DNA of 64,000 bases from Curtobacterium sp. SGAir0471 (GTDB taxonomy: Bacteria; Actinomycetota; Actinomycetes; Actinomycetales; Microbacteriaceae). The stretch spans positions 2,976,001 through 3,040,000 of the forward strand of contig NZ_CP027869.1 in the NCBI RefSeq assembly GCF_005490985.1, in the 5' to 3' direction. Shown here piece by piece: positions 19,074 through 27,075 of this stretch (the first letter of the stretch is position 1; every line of letters begins with the position of its first letter). The notes under the pieces were generated by a model. The model searched no databases, was not told where the DNA came from, and worked only from the letters and a program-made list of their open reading frames with translations. The translations under genes and the position numbers were made by a program.

Positions 19074-19121
19074 ACACTACATCTAGTGGCTGACTGCCGC
19101 ACCGACCACTAGAGGAAGTGT
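19074..19121 (-). promoter_or_regulatory. Pair of NrdR-like boxes upstream of nrdHIEF
   Basis: ACACTACATCTAGTGG (19074-19089) matches 13 of 16 positions of the NrdR consensus acaCwAtATaTwGTgt, and CCACTAGAGGAAGTGT (19106-19121) matches 11. Their starts are 32 bases apart, about three helical turns, the spacing typical of NrdR site pairs. NrdR with bound ATP/dATP represses RNR genes. Box one overlaps a possible -10 (TAGTGT on the minus strand). Confidence 0.7.
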
Positions 19122-19134
19122 TACAGCCGTGTAG

Positions 19135-19315
19135 TTCTCCACAGGGCCCTCCACAGTGTGAACAGTTCGGCGAAGCCCGTGATTCCGCCAGTGTGCGCCC
19201 CACCACCGACACTTCCCCACACCCGTGGACAGCCCCGATCCACATGTGTGGAATCGGCGCGTCGGCGTGTCGCGGAACCGTCCACAGGGCACCGCGAGCA
19301 GCCACTCCGTCCACA
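19135..19315. promoter_or_regulatory. Cluster of DnaA-box-like TCCACA motifs
   Basis: The gap between nrdH and the next gene holds six near-matches to the actinobacterial DnaA box TTGTCCACA: TTCTCCACA (19135), CCCTCCACA (19147), CGTGGACAG (19224, reverse), TGTGTGGAA (19245, reverse), CCGTCCACA (19278 and 19307). None is perfect. The rest of this 412-base gap holds the NrdR boxes and the promoters of the two flanking genes; I see no other gene in it. Confidence 0.45.
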
Positions 19316-19366
19316 GCACCCCCGGACGGGTGACGGCACGATCCGTCCGGTCGGTACGCTCGATCC

Positions 19367-20572
19367 GTGAGCGCCTACGGACCCCTGCTGAAGACCCCCG
19401 GAGTCGGTCGCGTCATCGCAGCGCAGCTCACCGCACGCTTCCCGTTCGGCATGCTCTCGCTCGCCTACCTGCTGCACGTCGAGCACGTGTTCCACTCGTA
19501 CGGCGCCGCCGGACTCGTCCTCGCGACGACGAGCATCGGCCAGGCGATCGCCGGACCGCTCACCAGCCGGTGGATGGGCAGCTGGGGCATGCGACCGGTG
19601 CTCATCCTGACGAGCGCGGTCGCCCTGACGAGCATGGTCGTGATCGCGTTCGCCACGATGCCGCTCTGGGGCTACGTCGCCGTCGGGTTCCTCGGCGGCC
19701 TGGCGGTCCCGCCGGTGCAGCCGGCGGTGCGCACCATCTACCCCAAGATGGTGACCTCGTCGCAGCTCACCCCGCTGTTCTCGCTCGACGCCAGCGCGCA
19801 GGAGCTCATCTGGGTCGCCGGCCCGGTCATCACCACGTTCGTCGCGACGCAGGTCGGCACCGTCCAGGCGATCGTCGTCGCCATGGTGTTCCTGGTGGTG
19901 GGCGGCGTGTGGTTCATCGCCTCCCCCGAGCTCGGCCGCGTCCGCATCCCCCGCTCGAAGCGCGCGTTCGGCGTCGTCCTGAAGCGCCCGTCGGTGATCG
20001 TCGCCACGCTGACCGGCCTGCTGCTCATCGGCGCGTGCTCCGCGGTCGAGGCCAGCGTCACGAGCGTGTTCGGCGAGGGCAGCCCGAACGCCGGCATCGT
20101 CCTCGCGGTGTTCGCGATCGGATCACTGGCGGGCGGTCTCGTGCTCGGGCACCGGCCGATCTCGAGGAACACGCTCTGGGCCCGCATGTCGATCGTCTTC
20201 GTCGGCCTCGCACTGGCGGTCGGCGGCACCGACTTCTGGTGGCTCTGCCTGGCGCTCGTGATCGCCGGCGCAGGCATCGCACCCGCCCTCGCGGTCATGT
20301 TCGGCTCGGTGTCGGCGACGGTGAAGTTCTCCGACACAGCCGAGGCGTACGGCTGGATGGGCACCGGTCAGCTCATCGGTGCCGCCGGTGGTTCGGCCGT
20401 CGCCGGGTTCCTCATCGACGCGAACGGCCCGACCGGCGGCATGACCGTCGGTGCGGTGATGGCAGCGGCGGGGGTCGTCCTGCCGCTCGTGACGAAGCGC
20501 TGGCTGCCCGACCTGCGAGGCCGCGACGCGAGCCCGCTTCCCGACACCGAGCCGGTGACACTCCCCAGCTGA
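19367..20572 (+). CDS. MFS transporter
   Basis: 401 residues with about 12 hydrophobic segments, a major facilitator superfamily exporter or permease. The loop after the second segment (TSRWMGSWGMRPVLILTS) is the family's motif A position, here lacking the usual GxLaDrxGrr acidic residue. The hydrophilic middle (ASPELGRVRIPRSKRAFG) is the cytoplasmic linker between the two six-helix halves. Start GTG at 19367 has no Shine-Dalgarno; TACGCT (19355-19360) ends 6 bases before, so the transcript is probably leaderless. Substrate unknown. It ends in a bidirectional hairpin. Confidence 0.88.
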   Translation: MSAYGPLLKTPGVGRVIAAQLTARFPFGMLSLAYLLHVEHVFHSYGAAGLVLATTSIGQAIAGPLTSRWMGSWGMRPVLILTSAVALTSMVVIAFATMPLWGYVAVGFLGGLAVPPVQPAVRTIYPKMVTSSQLTPLFSLDASAQELIWVAGPVITTFVATQVGTVQAIVVAMVFLVVGGVWFIASPELGRVRIPRSKRAFGVVLKRPSVIVATLTGLLLIGACSAVEASVTSVFGEGSPNAGIVLAVFAIGSLAGGLVLGHRPISRNTLWARMSIVFVGLALAVGGTDFWWLCLALVIAGAGIAPALAVMFGSVSATVKFSDTAEAYGWMGTGQLIGAAGGSAVAGFLIDANGPTGGMTVGAVMAAAGVVLPLVTKRWLPDLRGRDASPLPDTEPVTLPS

Positions 20573-20577
20573 CACGC

Positions 20578-20611
20578 GAGCGGGGTGGGACCGACCGTCC
20601 CCACCCCGCTC
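20578..20611. terminator. Bidirectional terminator
   Basis: Perfect 12-base arms GAGCGGGGTGGG (20578-20589) / CCCACCCCGCTC (20600-20611) lie between the stop codons of the convergent MFS and secreted-protein genes. Confidence 0.8.
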
Positions 20612-20627
20612 ACGCGCCGCAGCGGCC

Positions 20628-21071
20628 TCAGACGCGGACCGCGTACCAGCCGAAGTCGTTCACGCTCGCCGCGGTCGGCACCACGTTCGCGCCGAGCTTG
20701 CGTCCGAACTGCAGGGTGTAGTCCTGCACGTCGAAGTCGCCGCGGCTCGGGATGCGGATCTCGAACTCCCCGTTCGCGTCGACGGCAGCGATCGTCCTGT
20801 ACCCGTTCCCGGCGGCGGCGCGGACGCCGTTGACGAGCGGCAGGCCGGTCAGCTTGCCCGCGACGACGATCTCGTCGCCCTCGACGACGCTCTTGGTGAT
20901 CGACACACCGCGCCACGACGTCGTCGGCCCGACGGGGGCGATGGACTGCGAGGCAGTGGTGGACGCGTCGGTCGTCGGCGTGACGGCGTTCGCGGGCACG
21001 GCCGCGAGCAGCGTGCCACCCAGCGCGAGCGCGATGCCGGCGGCGGTCGCGATCCCGGTCGTCTTCTTCAT
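20628..21071 (-). CDS. Small secreted protein of unknown function
   Basis: 147 residues. Signal peptide MKKTTGIATAAGIALALGGT followed by cleavage after VPANA (about residue 30). The mature ~117-residue part is beta-rich, with KSVVEGDEIVVAGKLTGLPL and a C-terminus FGWYAVRV, suggestive of a small immunoglobulin-like module. No anchor sequence is seen, so it is probably released. ATG at 21069-21071 has AAGGAG eight bases upstream, indicating normal strong translation. No family recognised. Confidence 0.75.
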   Translation of the reverse strand: MKKTTGIATAAGIALALGGTLLAAVPANAVTPTTDASTTASQSIAPVGPTTSWRGVSITKSVVEGDEIVVAGKLTGLPLVNGVRAAAGNGYRTIAAVDANGEFEIRIPSRGDFDVQDYTLQFGRKLGANVVPTAASVNDFGWYAVRV

Positions 21072-21210
21072 GGGGTCTCCTTCGTTCCGACCCGGCGTCC
21101 GCCGGGCGGCGACCATCGTCTGCCAGCCCCTCTGTGAACATCTGATGTGACATGCGAAGGTTCGGCCTGGAGGCGCGACACACCGCCGCCGCGCTGGGCA
21201 GGATGGGTAC

Positions 21211-22029
21211 ATGGTCACCTCGATCCCCCTCCGCGACGGCAACGCGATCCCCGCCGTCGGTCTCGGCGTCTACAAGGTCGACGACACGGCGGCCGAGGCC
21301 GCCGTCGCCGTCGCCCTCGATGCCGGGTACCGCCACGTCGACACGGCCGAGATGTACGGCAACGAACGCGGCGTCGGGAAGGCGATCCGTGCCTCCCGGC
21401 TGGACCGCGACGACGTCTTCGTGACCACGAAGGTGTGGAACGAGCACCAGGGTCGCGATGCGACCCTGCGCGCGTTCGACGCGAGTCTCGAACGGCTCGG
21501 GCTCGACGCGGTCGACCTCTACCTGATCCACTGGCCGGCGGCGGCGAACGATCGCTACGTCGAGACGTGGCGGACGCTCGTCGAGCTCCGCGAGCAGGGC
21601 CGCGCGCGGAGCGTGGGCGTCTCGAACTTCCAGGTGCCGCACCTGCAGCGGCTGCTCGACGAGACGGGCGAGGTGCCGGCCGTCAACCAGGTCGAGCGAC
21701 ACCCGTGGCTGCCGCAGCGCGAGCTGATCGCGTTCCACGAGCAGCACGACATCGTGACCGAGGCCTGGTCGCCGCTCGGCCGCGGTCGCCTGGTCGACGA
21801 GCCGGTGCTCACCCGCATCGCGGCGTCGCACGGCGTGAGCGTCGCCCAGGTGCTCGTGCGGTGGAACGTGCAGCAGGGGGTCGTCGTGCTGCCGAAGTCC
21901 GTGACACCCTCGCGCATCCGGTCCAACCTCGACGTGGAGGGCTTCGCGCTGACGGACGACGATCTCGCGGCGATCGCCAGGCTCGAGACCGGCGAACGGA
22001 CCGGGTCGCACCCCGACCGCGTGTCCTGA
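21211..22029 (+). CDS. Aldo/keto reductase
   Basis: 272 residues, NADPH-dependent reductase of the AKR5-like (2,5-diketo-gluconate reductase) group. The catalytic tetrad is complete: Asp44 and Tyr49 (HVDTAEMYGNE), Lys74 (TTKVWNEH) and His107 (LYLIHWP). Substrate-fold motifs SVGVSNFQVPHLQRLL and VVVLPKSVTPSRIRSNL (NADPH binding) are present. It reduces carbonyls to alcohols in the cytoplasm; the natural substrate cannot be told. The ATG lies 6 bases after CAGGAT, a possible leaderless -10; a copy of the dispersed repeat (21164-21177) lies just upstream. Confidence 0.92.
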   Translation: MVTSIPLRDGNAIPAVGLGVYKVDDTAAEAAVAVALDAGYRHVDTAEMYGNERGVGKAIRASRLDRDDVFVTTKVWNEHQGRDATLRAFDASLERLGLDAVDLYLIHWPAAANDRYVETWRTLVELREQGRARSVGVSNFQVPHLQRLLDETGEVPAVNQVERHPWLPQRELIAFHEQHDIVTEAWSPLGRGRLVDEPVLTRIAASHGVSVAQVLVRWNVQQGVVVLPKSVTPSRIRSNLDVEGFALTDDDLAAIARLETGERTGSHPDRVS

Positions 22030-22146
22030 CGACCGCCCGTACTCGCCGACGATCGCCTACCACATAGAATCAATTCAGGATACGGAATATCGCAGCGTCA
22101 TGCTTGTCGTCGCGGTCCACCAGGGGCCGCGGACAAGGAGAACAAC

Positions 22147-24546
22147 GTGGTGGACAAGCAGCGCCGACGACGCGGCGCAGCCAAGCTCGTGCTCGGGTCG
22201 GCACTCGTCGGTACCGCGGTGCTCGCGTCGTGCAACGTCGCGAACGCATCGCTCTGGTACCCGCACGACCCGTACATCTACACGGCGAACAACAGCACCC
22301 TCGCGTACAGCGAAGGTGGGACGGACTACTTCCAGGTCGACGAGTGGAACGTGTCCTTCTCGGTCAACACCGATCCGGGTGACCTGCGCATCCTCGACGC
22401 CGAGACCCACGAGGTCCTGTGCGAGGTGCCGGCGTACGTCTTCGCGGACAGCGGCGGGTGCAACGCCTGGCTGGCGCCGGGCGAGCACCGCGTCGTCGCG
22501 TCGGTGACCTCGGACGGCGAGACGAAGACCTCGGCACCGGCCGTGGTGCAGTCGTTCGCCGAGGAGGACCCGGACGACGGCAAGGCCCCGCAGCCGCTGA
22601 CCGTGGCCGACACCGCCCCGGGTGCGCGGCACAACCGCACCGCGGTGACCTTCGCCGGGCAGCCGGGCGACCGGTACGTGCTGCGCAACGCGAAGAACCA
22701 GGTCGACTGGTCGGGCACGGTCCCGGAGTCGGGTCGCTTCACGCACGAGCTCCGCACGGGCTACGACACGATTTCCGAGCAGGTGCAGACCGAGCGATCC
22801 GGCAAGCGGACCGTGGAGACGCTGCAGATCGTCGGCAACCCGCGTCCGCCGGTGGACGCGAAGCCGCTCGAGCTCGTCTCGTCGAAGAAGGTCGGCGACG
22901 GCTTCGACTACGTGGTGCGGGGGACCCCGGACGCGTCCTACTCGCTCGAGGGCAACAACTACCAGGACGACATCAAGGGCGACGTCCCGGCCGACGGGCT
23001 CATCCGCGGGCACGTTCGCTCGCTGTTCGACCGACAGACGGTGTACTGGACGACCGACGGCGACGGGGAACACGGCATCCACGGCTCCTTCGTCCTGACC
23101 GACCAGGCGACCGACCCGGAGGAGCCGGGCAACCCCGACGAGCCCGGCGACCCGGGCGAGCCGGGTGAGCCCGGCGACCCGGGCGACCCGGGTGAGCCCG
23201 GCGACCCGGGCGACCCCGGCGACGAGACGGCGGAGCCCGTCGTGGCGAACCCGAACCCCGGCGAGACCGACCCCGGCTTCACCGGCCCGGCACCGCAGCC
23301 CATCGTCGCCAACCCGAACCCCGGCGAGACCGACCCCGGCTTCACCGGCCCGGCACCCCAGCCCATCGTCGCCAACCCGAACCCCGGACTCGTCGACCCG
23401 GGCTTCGGGGTGCAGCAGCCGGTGCGGGTCGTCGAGACCACCCCGGGCCGCTCCGCAGGCACGACCGTCGTGACGCTTGCCGGCACCCCCGGCCTGACCT
23501 GGTCGCTGGGCGCCGAGGACGGCAGCTTCGGGGCGCACGGGCGCTTCGACGACGCCGGCCGCTCCACCTTCGAGGTCCACGACCTGCAGGAGGGCGAGGA
23601 GCGCGCCGCCCAGGTGCGCGTCTTCGACGGTCTGCGGGAGCAGACCTCGACCGTCACGGTCACGGGCAACCCGCGCAAGGCGATCGTGGCGGAGGACATC
23701 GAGCTCGTCGACGCGAAGACCGACGCGTCGGGCACCGAGGTCACGGTGAAGGGCACCCCGGGTGCGTTCTACAGCCTGCACCAGCACAACTCGCTCCACC
23801 AGACCTCGGGGACCGTCCCCGACGACGGCCTGGTGCACTGGAAGCTCCAGCCGGTGTCCTCCGGTCAGGCTCCGGCGTTCTCGTGGCAGACGCGTGGTGA
23901 CGACTTCAACACGCTCTTCGGCAACATCACCGTCCAGCAGCCGGTCGTCGCGAACCCCAACCCCGGCGAGACCGACCCCGGCTTCACCGGCCCAGCACCC
24001 CAGCCGGTCGTCGCGAACCCCAACCCCGGCGAGACCGACCCCGGGTTCACCGGCCCGGCACCCCAGCCGGTCGTGGCGAACCCGAACCCCGGCGAGACCG
24101 ACCCAGGCTTCACCGGCCCGGCCCCCCAGCCGATCGTCGCGAACCCCAACCCCGGCGAGACCGACCCCGGCTTCACCGCGCCCGAGCCCGAGCAGCCGGT
24201 CGAGGACGTCACGGCCGACCCGGTGTCCGACCGGGTCCCGCCGGTCGACAACGGCTTCAGCGCACCGTCCACGCCGGGCTTCGGCTCACTCGACGTGCAG
24301 GTCGACCTCGTGTCGCCGATCGCCGTGAAGCTGCGGTTCAGCGACCCGAAGGTGACCGGGTACTCCGGGTCCTACGACGCCCTGGTGTTCGTGGACGGGA
24401 AGTTCAAGGACGGCCACCGCGTCACGAGCGGCTCCACGACCGAGTTCTTCTACGGCCTCGGCCCGGGTGACCACACGTTCGAGTTCAAGGTCCGCGGTCC
24501 CGGTGGACTGACGCTGATCAAGACGATGACCGTGCACGTGGACTAG
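22147..24546 (+). CDS. Large secreted repeat protein, probably cell-surface
   Basis: 799 residues. After a basic N-terminus and hydrophobic stretch (KLVLGSALVGTAVLASC) there are two possible processing sites: lipobox LASC, which would make it a lipoprotein, or signal peptidase I cleavage after VANA. The mature part has two copies of a tandem beta-sandwich pair (about 150-320 and 425-590; each pair shares TGNPR/VGNPR and GTPxAxYSL motifs). They are joined by a collagen-like PGEPGDPG stretch and by blocks of a 21-residue repeat (PVVANPNPGETDPGF...). A final ~90-residue domain ends in HVD. No LPXTG or other wall anchor. GTG with AAGGAG 6 bases upstream. An adhesin or wall-spanning role is inferred. 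Confidence 0.75.
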   Translation: MVDKQRRRRGAAKLVLGSALVGTAVLASCNVANASLWYPHDPYIYTANNSTLAYSEGGTDYFQVDEWNVSFSVNTDPGDLRILDAETHEVLCEVPAYVFADSGGCNAWLAPGEHRVVASVTSDGETKTSAPAVVQSFAEEDPDDGKAPQPLTVADTAPGARHNRTAVTFAGQPGDRYVLRNAKNQVDWSGTVPESGRFTHELRTGYDTISEQVQTERSGKRTVETLQIVGNPRPPVDAKPLELVSSKKVGDGFDYVVRGTPDASYSLEGNNYQDDIKGDVPADGLIRGHVRSLFDRQTVYWTTDGDGEHGIHGSFVLTDQATDPEEPGNPDEPGDPGEPGEPGDPGDPGEPGDPGDPGDETAEPVVANPNPGETDPGFTGPAPQPIVANPNPGETDPGFTGPAPQPIVANPNPGLVDPGFGVQQPVRVVETTPGRSAGTTVVTLAGTPGLTWSLGAEDGSFGAHGRFDDAGRSTFEVHDLQEGEERAAQVRVFDGLREQTSTVTVTGNPRKAIVAEDIELVDAKTDASGTEVTVKGTPGAFYSLHQHNSLHQTSGTVPDDGLVHWKLQPVSSGQAPAFSWQTRGDDFNTLFGNITVQQPVVANPNPGETDPGFTGPAPQPVVANPNPGETDPGFTGPAPQPVVANPNPGETDPGFTGPAPQPIVANPNPGETDPGFTAPEPEQPVEDVTADPVSDRVPPVDNGFSAPSTPGFGSLDVQVDLVSPIAVKLRFSDPKVTGYSGSYDALVFVDGKFKDGHRVTSGSTTEFFYGLGPGDHTFEFKVRGPGGLTLIKTMTVHVD
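23236..24186 (+). repeat. Two blocks of a 63-bp (21-residue) repeat inside the surface protein gene
   Basis: Block one (about 23236-23410) has two full and one truncated copy; block two (about 23940-24186) has four, the last divergent. The unit encodes P[VI]VANPNPGETDPGFTGPAPQ. Copies are nearly identical at DNA level, so copy-number change by slippage or recombination is likely. The blocks flank the second globular pair. Confidence 0.9.
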
Positions 24547-24565
24547 TCGCACGGAGCACGACCTG

Positions 24566-24601
24566 CGCCGGGGCGGGGACCGACCGGTCCCCGCCCCGGC
24601 G
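24566..24601. terminator. Bidirectional terminator
   Basis: Perfect 17-base arms CGCCGGGGCGGGGACCG (24566-24582) / CGGTCCCCGCCCCGGCG (24585-24601) with a 2-base centre, between convergent genes ending at 24546 and 24605. Confidence 0.85.
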
Positions 24602-24604
24602 TCG

Positions 24605-24943
24605 TCATGCCCGGCGGTCCTCCTCGGACTGCCACGGCAGGTGCAGGTCGCCCGGTTCGGGCTCGACGTCACCCGCGTCGTCGGCACCGCCGGTCCCGGG
24701 GGCTGCGACCACCCTCGACGGGTCGATGCCGTCCGCCTCCAGGTCCGCGTCGTCACGCTGCTGGGTCTGCGACGCGACCGTCTCCCGCTCGCTCGACGGG
24801 CTGTAGGACGTGTCGGCGGCGCGCTGCTCGCGCTCCGTCACACCGTCGACGTCGTCGCTGTGCGCCGCGTCGCGCAGTTCGTCGCTCCGGGCACGGTCGT
24901 CGGACTCGTCCGGACCGGGCACGTTCGGGATGCTGTCGCTCAT
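24605..24943 (-). CDS. Small acidic, probably disordered protein
   Basis: 112 residues, very rich in Asp, Glu, Ser and Arg (ESDDRARSDELRDAAHSDD; SSERETVASQTQQRDDADLE), without hydrophobic core, so probably disordered in the cytoplasm. Such small acidic proteins are common in Microbacteriaceae and have no assigned role. ATG at 24941-24943 follows a TACTGT hexamer by 7 bases, close to the leaderless pattern. It is divergent from the LysM lipoprotein gene and convergent with the surface protein gene. Confidence 0.65.
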   Translation of the reverse strand: MSDSIPNVPGPDESDDRARSDELRDAAHSDDVDGVTEREQRAADTSYSPSSERETVASQTQQRDDADLEADGIDPSRVVAAPGTGGADDAGDVEPEPGDLHLPWQSEEDRRA

Positions 24944-25043
24944 GCCCCGCACAGTAGGCCGCGTCCCCTGGTACCGGTTCGGTCACGACGCCCCTGATCC
25001 GGTTCCCGCTCGGGTACGGTCGTCCCGACGGAGGGGGCCGAGG

Positions 25044-25907
25044 ATGGGTCGGACGAGGGTACGCGCTGCGGCGGTCGTCGCACTGGTGGGGACGAGCGCA
25101 CTGCTGCTGACGGGCTGTTCGCTGTTCGGCGACGACGCCCCGCTGCCGAAGCCGTCCGGGCACGCCGCGCCGAGCGCCTCCGCGACCCCGGGCCCCGTCG
25201 GCGGATCGGGTACGACGGACGACACCGCGCAGCCCGTCGCGGCACCGCAGGCGGTCCCCGCCGGCACGGTCGTCGCGGAGACGGACGCGGTGTCGAAGTC
25301 CGGCGACACGTCGATCCACGTCCGGATCGTCGCGAACGACCACGGCACCTTCGACGCGCAGCTGTCGGACTACCGCACGACGAACCCGCAGCCGATGAGC
25401 GTGGAGTTCCGACGCACGGCGCAGTTCGGCGACGGCTCGGACGACCGTGCCGTGGCGACCACCCGATGGGGCGCGAACGGCCAGCCCCCTGCCAGTGTCA
25501 GCCTGTCGGAGGCCGGGACCGATCCGGACTGGCTGCGCACCGCGGTCCTCGTACCGGACCAGTCCGACGGTGACGACAGCGACCGCCCCTGGAGGTTCAA
25601 GGTGCTGGCGATCGGGACGCTCTCCTGGTCGATCCCCGATCCCGAACCCGACCTGCACGTCACCCTCGGCGCAGCTCGGCCGGGTGCGTACGGGTACGCG
25701 TTCGACGCCGACGACCAGACCCTCCGTGGGACGACCGGCACCCCGGTCGCCTACCGGGTCAACGAGGGTGACGACCAGACGACGATCGCGGAGCGCTTCG
25801 GCATCACGGTCGAACAGCTGCGGTGGCTGAACCCGCAGATGCAGACGACCGGCAAGGACTGGGTCCTCGCCGGGTCCTGGCTGAACCTCGACCCGGCCAC
25901 GCGCTGA
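25044..25907 (+). CDS. LysM-domain lipoprotein
   Basis: 287 residues. Signal peptide MGRTRVRAAAVVALVGTSAL ends in lipobox LTGC with Cys25. A Pro/Ala/Ser-rich linker (about 35-75) is followed by a ~150-residue domain I do not recognise. The C-terminal LysM-like domain (about 238-285: YRVNEGDDQTTIAERFGI, then LRWLNPQ) should bind N-acetylglucosamine in peptidoglycan. The protein is therefore probably lipid-anchored and in contact with the wall. ATG has GAGGGGG upstream. Confidence 0.8.
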   Translation: MGRTRVRAAAVVALVGTSALLLTGCSLFGDDAPLPKPSGHAAPSASATPGPVGGSGTTDDTAQPVAAPQAVPAGTVVAETDAVSKSGDTSIHVRIVANDHGTFDAQLSDYRTTNPQPMSVEFRRTAQFGDGSDDRAVATTRWGANGQPPASVSLSEAGTDPDWLRTAVLVPDQSDGDDSDRPWRFKVLAIGTLSWSIPDPEPDLHVTLGAARPGAYGYAFDADDQTLRGTTGTPVAYRVNEGDDQTTIAERFGITVEQLRWLNPQMQTTGKDWVLAGSWLNLDPATR

Positions 25908-25973
25908 CCTCGGGGCGGTCTGCCGGTCGGTTACGCTCGACCAGCACCCCGCACCACCCCAGGAGGCCACATC

Positions 25974-26495
25974 GTGACCATCGTCGCCGCCGCAGACGGC
26001 TCCGCACTCGGCAACCCCGGCCCCGCAGGTTGGGCCTGGTACGTCGACGACGACCGCTGGGCCGCCGGCGGGTGGCCGCGGGCGACGAACAACATCGGAG
26101 AGCTCACAGCCGTGCTGCAGCTCCTCCGAGCGACGAAGGACACCGACGAGCCGCTGCACATCCTGTGCGACAGCCAGTACGCCATCAAGGCCTGCACCGA
26201 GTGGCTCGCCGGGTGGAAGCGGAAGGGCTGGCGGAAGGCCGACGGCAAGCCGGTCCTCAACGTCGAGATCATCAAGGAGCTCGACGCCGAGCTCCAGGGC
26301 CGCAAGGTCACCTTCGAGTGGGTCCGCGGGCACGTCGGACACGAGATGAACGAGGCCGCGGACGTCCGGGCACGGGGTGCAGCAACGGCGTACCAGAACC
26401 ACACCGAGGTCCCGACGGGCCCGGGTTGGCCGGACACCGTCGTCCCGCCCGCTCCGCAGCCGGCCCAGGTCGAGCCGCCCGCCACCCTGTTCTGA
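25974..26495 (+). CDS. rnhA: Ribonuclease HI
   Basis: 173 residues; degrades the RNA strand of RNA-DNA hybrids. All four acidic catalytic residues are visible: Asp8 (AADGSALGNPGP), Glu43 (NNIGELTAV), Asp66 (LCDSQYAIK) and Asp130 (NEAADVRAR), with the basic WKRKGWRKADGKPV substrate-handle region and the conserved His in RGHVGHEMNE. A Pro-rich C-terminal tail of about 30 residues extends past the catalytic domain. GTG at 25974 is supported by AGGAGG seven bases before it. Cytoplasmic. Confidence 0.95.
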   Translation: MTIVAAADGSALGNPGPAGWAWYVDDDRWAAGGWPRATNNIGELTAVLQLLRATKDTDEPLHILCDSQYAIKACTEWLAGWKRKGWRKADGKPVLNVEIIKELDAELQGRKVTFEWVRGHVGHEMNEAADVRARGAATAYQNHTEVPTGPGWPDTVVPPAPQPAQVEPPATLF

Positions 26496-26564
26496 CGAGC
26501 CGGACGACCGGCGGAACGGCACCGGCGGAACGGCACCGGCCCAACGGCAGAGACCGGCGGAACG

Positions 26565-26603
26565 ACGACGGGCCCGGGCGGTCACTCCGCCCGGGCCCGT
26601 CGT
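26565..26603. terminator. Bidirectional terminator
   Basis: Perfect 17-base arms ACGACGGGCCCGGGCGG (26565-26581) / CCGCCCGGGCCCGTCGT (26587-26603), loop TCACT, between rnhA and the convergent membrane-protein gene. Just before it, 26509-26560 holds short GGCGGAACGGCACC repeats of no known role. Confidence 0.85.
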
Positions 26604-26613
26604 GATCGCCGGA

Positions 26614-26865
26614 TCAGTACGTGCCGTCGCGGCGGTCCTGCCGCGTGATCTGCTCGCCGGAGGCCGGGTCGATGCCCGACCGGGTGGTGGTCGTGGTCCG
26701 ACGCCCGCCGAACCCGACCGCCAGGCTGATGATGAGCAGCACGACGCCGGCGGCCATCAGGATGTAGCCGATCAGGCGCAGGTCGATGCCCGCGACCTGG
26801 TAGTCGACCGCGAAGGCGATGATCGCTCCGATGACGATCAGGGCGATGCTCGATCCGATGCGCAT
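26614..26865 (-). CDS. DUF6458-like small membrane protein
   Basis: 83 residues, starting MRIGSSIALIVIGAIIAFAV, with two membrane segments (about 4-20 and 31-52) joined by DYQVAGIDLRLIG, followed by a short cytoplasmic tail (RRTTTTTRSGIDPASGEQIT). This plan matches the small DUF6458 family of actinobacteria, whose role is unknown. ATG at 26863-26865 has GGAAGGA upstream. It follows the helicase gene on the same strand, but a 45-bp tandem repeat array separates them. Confidence 0.75.
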   Translation of the reverse strand: MRIGSSIALIVIGAIIAFAVDYQVAGIDLRLIGYILMAAGVVLLIISLAVGFGGRRTTTTTRSGIDPASGEQITRQDRRDGTY

Positions 26866-26940
26866 GACGGGTCCTTCCGTGGGCGCCCCGTCCCGGGTGT
26901 CCGGGGCTGGCGTCGAAGGTACCCGGACCGCGGCCGACTC

Positions 26941-27075
26941 GTTCCGCTCGACCGCAGACCGCGGGCCGACGTCCGCGGCCGACACGTTCCGCTCGACCGC
27001 AGACCGCGGGCCGACGTCCGCGGCCGACACGTTCCGTGCGACCGCAGACCGCGGGTCGACGTCCTCAGTCGACGT
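26941..27075. repeat. 45-bp tandem repeat, three copies, at the 3' end of the helicase gene
   Basis: Units at 26941-26985, 26986-27030 and 27031-27075 start GTTCCGCTCGACCGCAGACC. The first two are identical; the third is diverged and its last 11 bases are the end of the helicase reading frame. The array lies in the 199-base gap before the downstream membrane-protein gene. Confidence 0.9.

Noticed and set aside
19135..19315. Replication origin
   Set aside because: The DnaA-like boxes are imperfect, there is no AT-rich unwinding region and no dnaA, dnaN or gyrase gene nearby.
22065..22080. Operator GAATCAATTC near a TAGAAT hexamer upstream of the repeat protein gene
   Set aside because: Arms of only four bases in an AT-rich patch; too weak to report as a regulatory site.
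24487..24546. LPXTG-type sortase anchor in the repeat protein
   Set aside because: The C-terminus has neither the motif nor a hydrophobic segment with a basic tail.
26941..27075. CRISPR array
   Set aside because: Repeats are directly adjacent with no unique spacers, only three copies, and no cas genes nearby. The same applies to 43186-43245 and 45778-45834.
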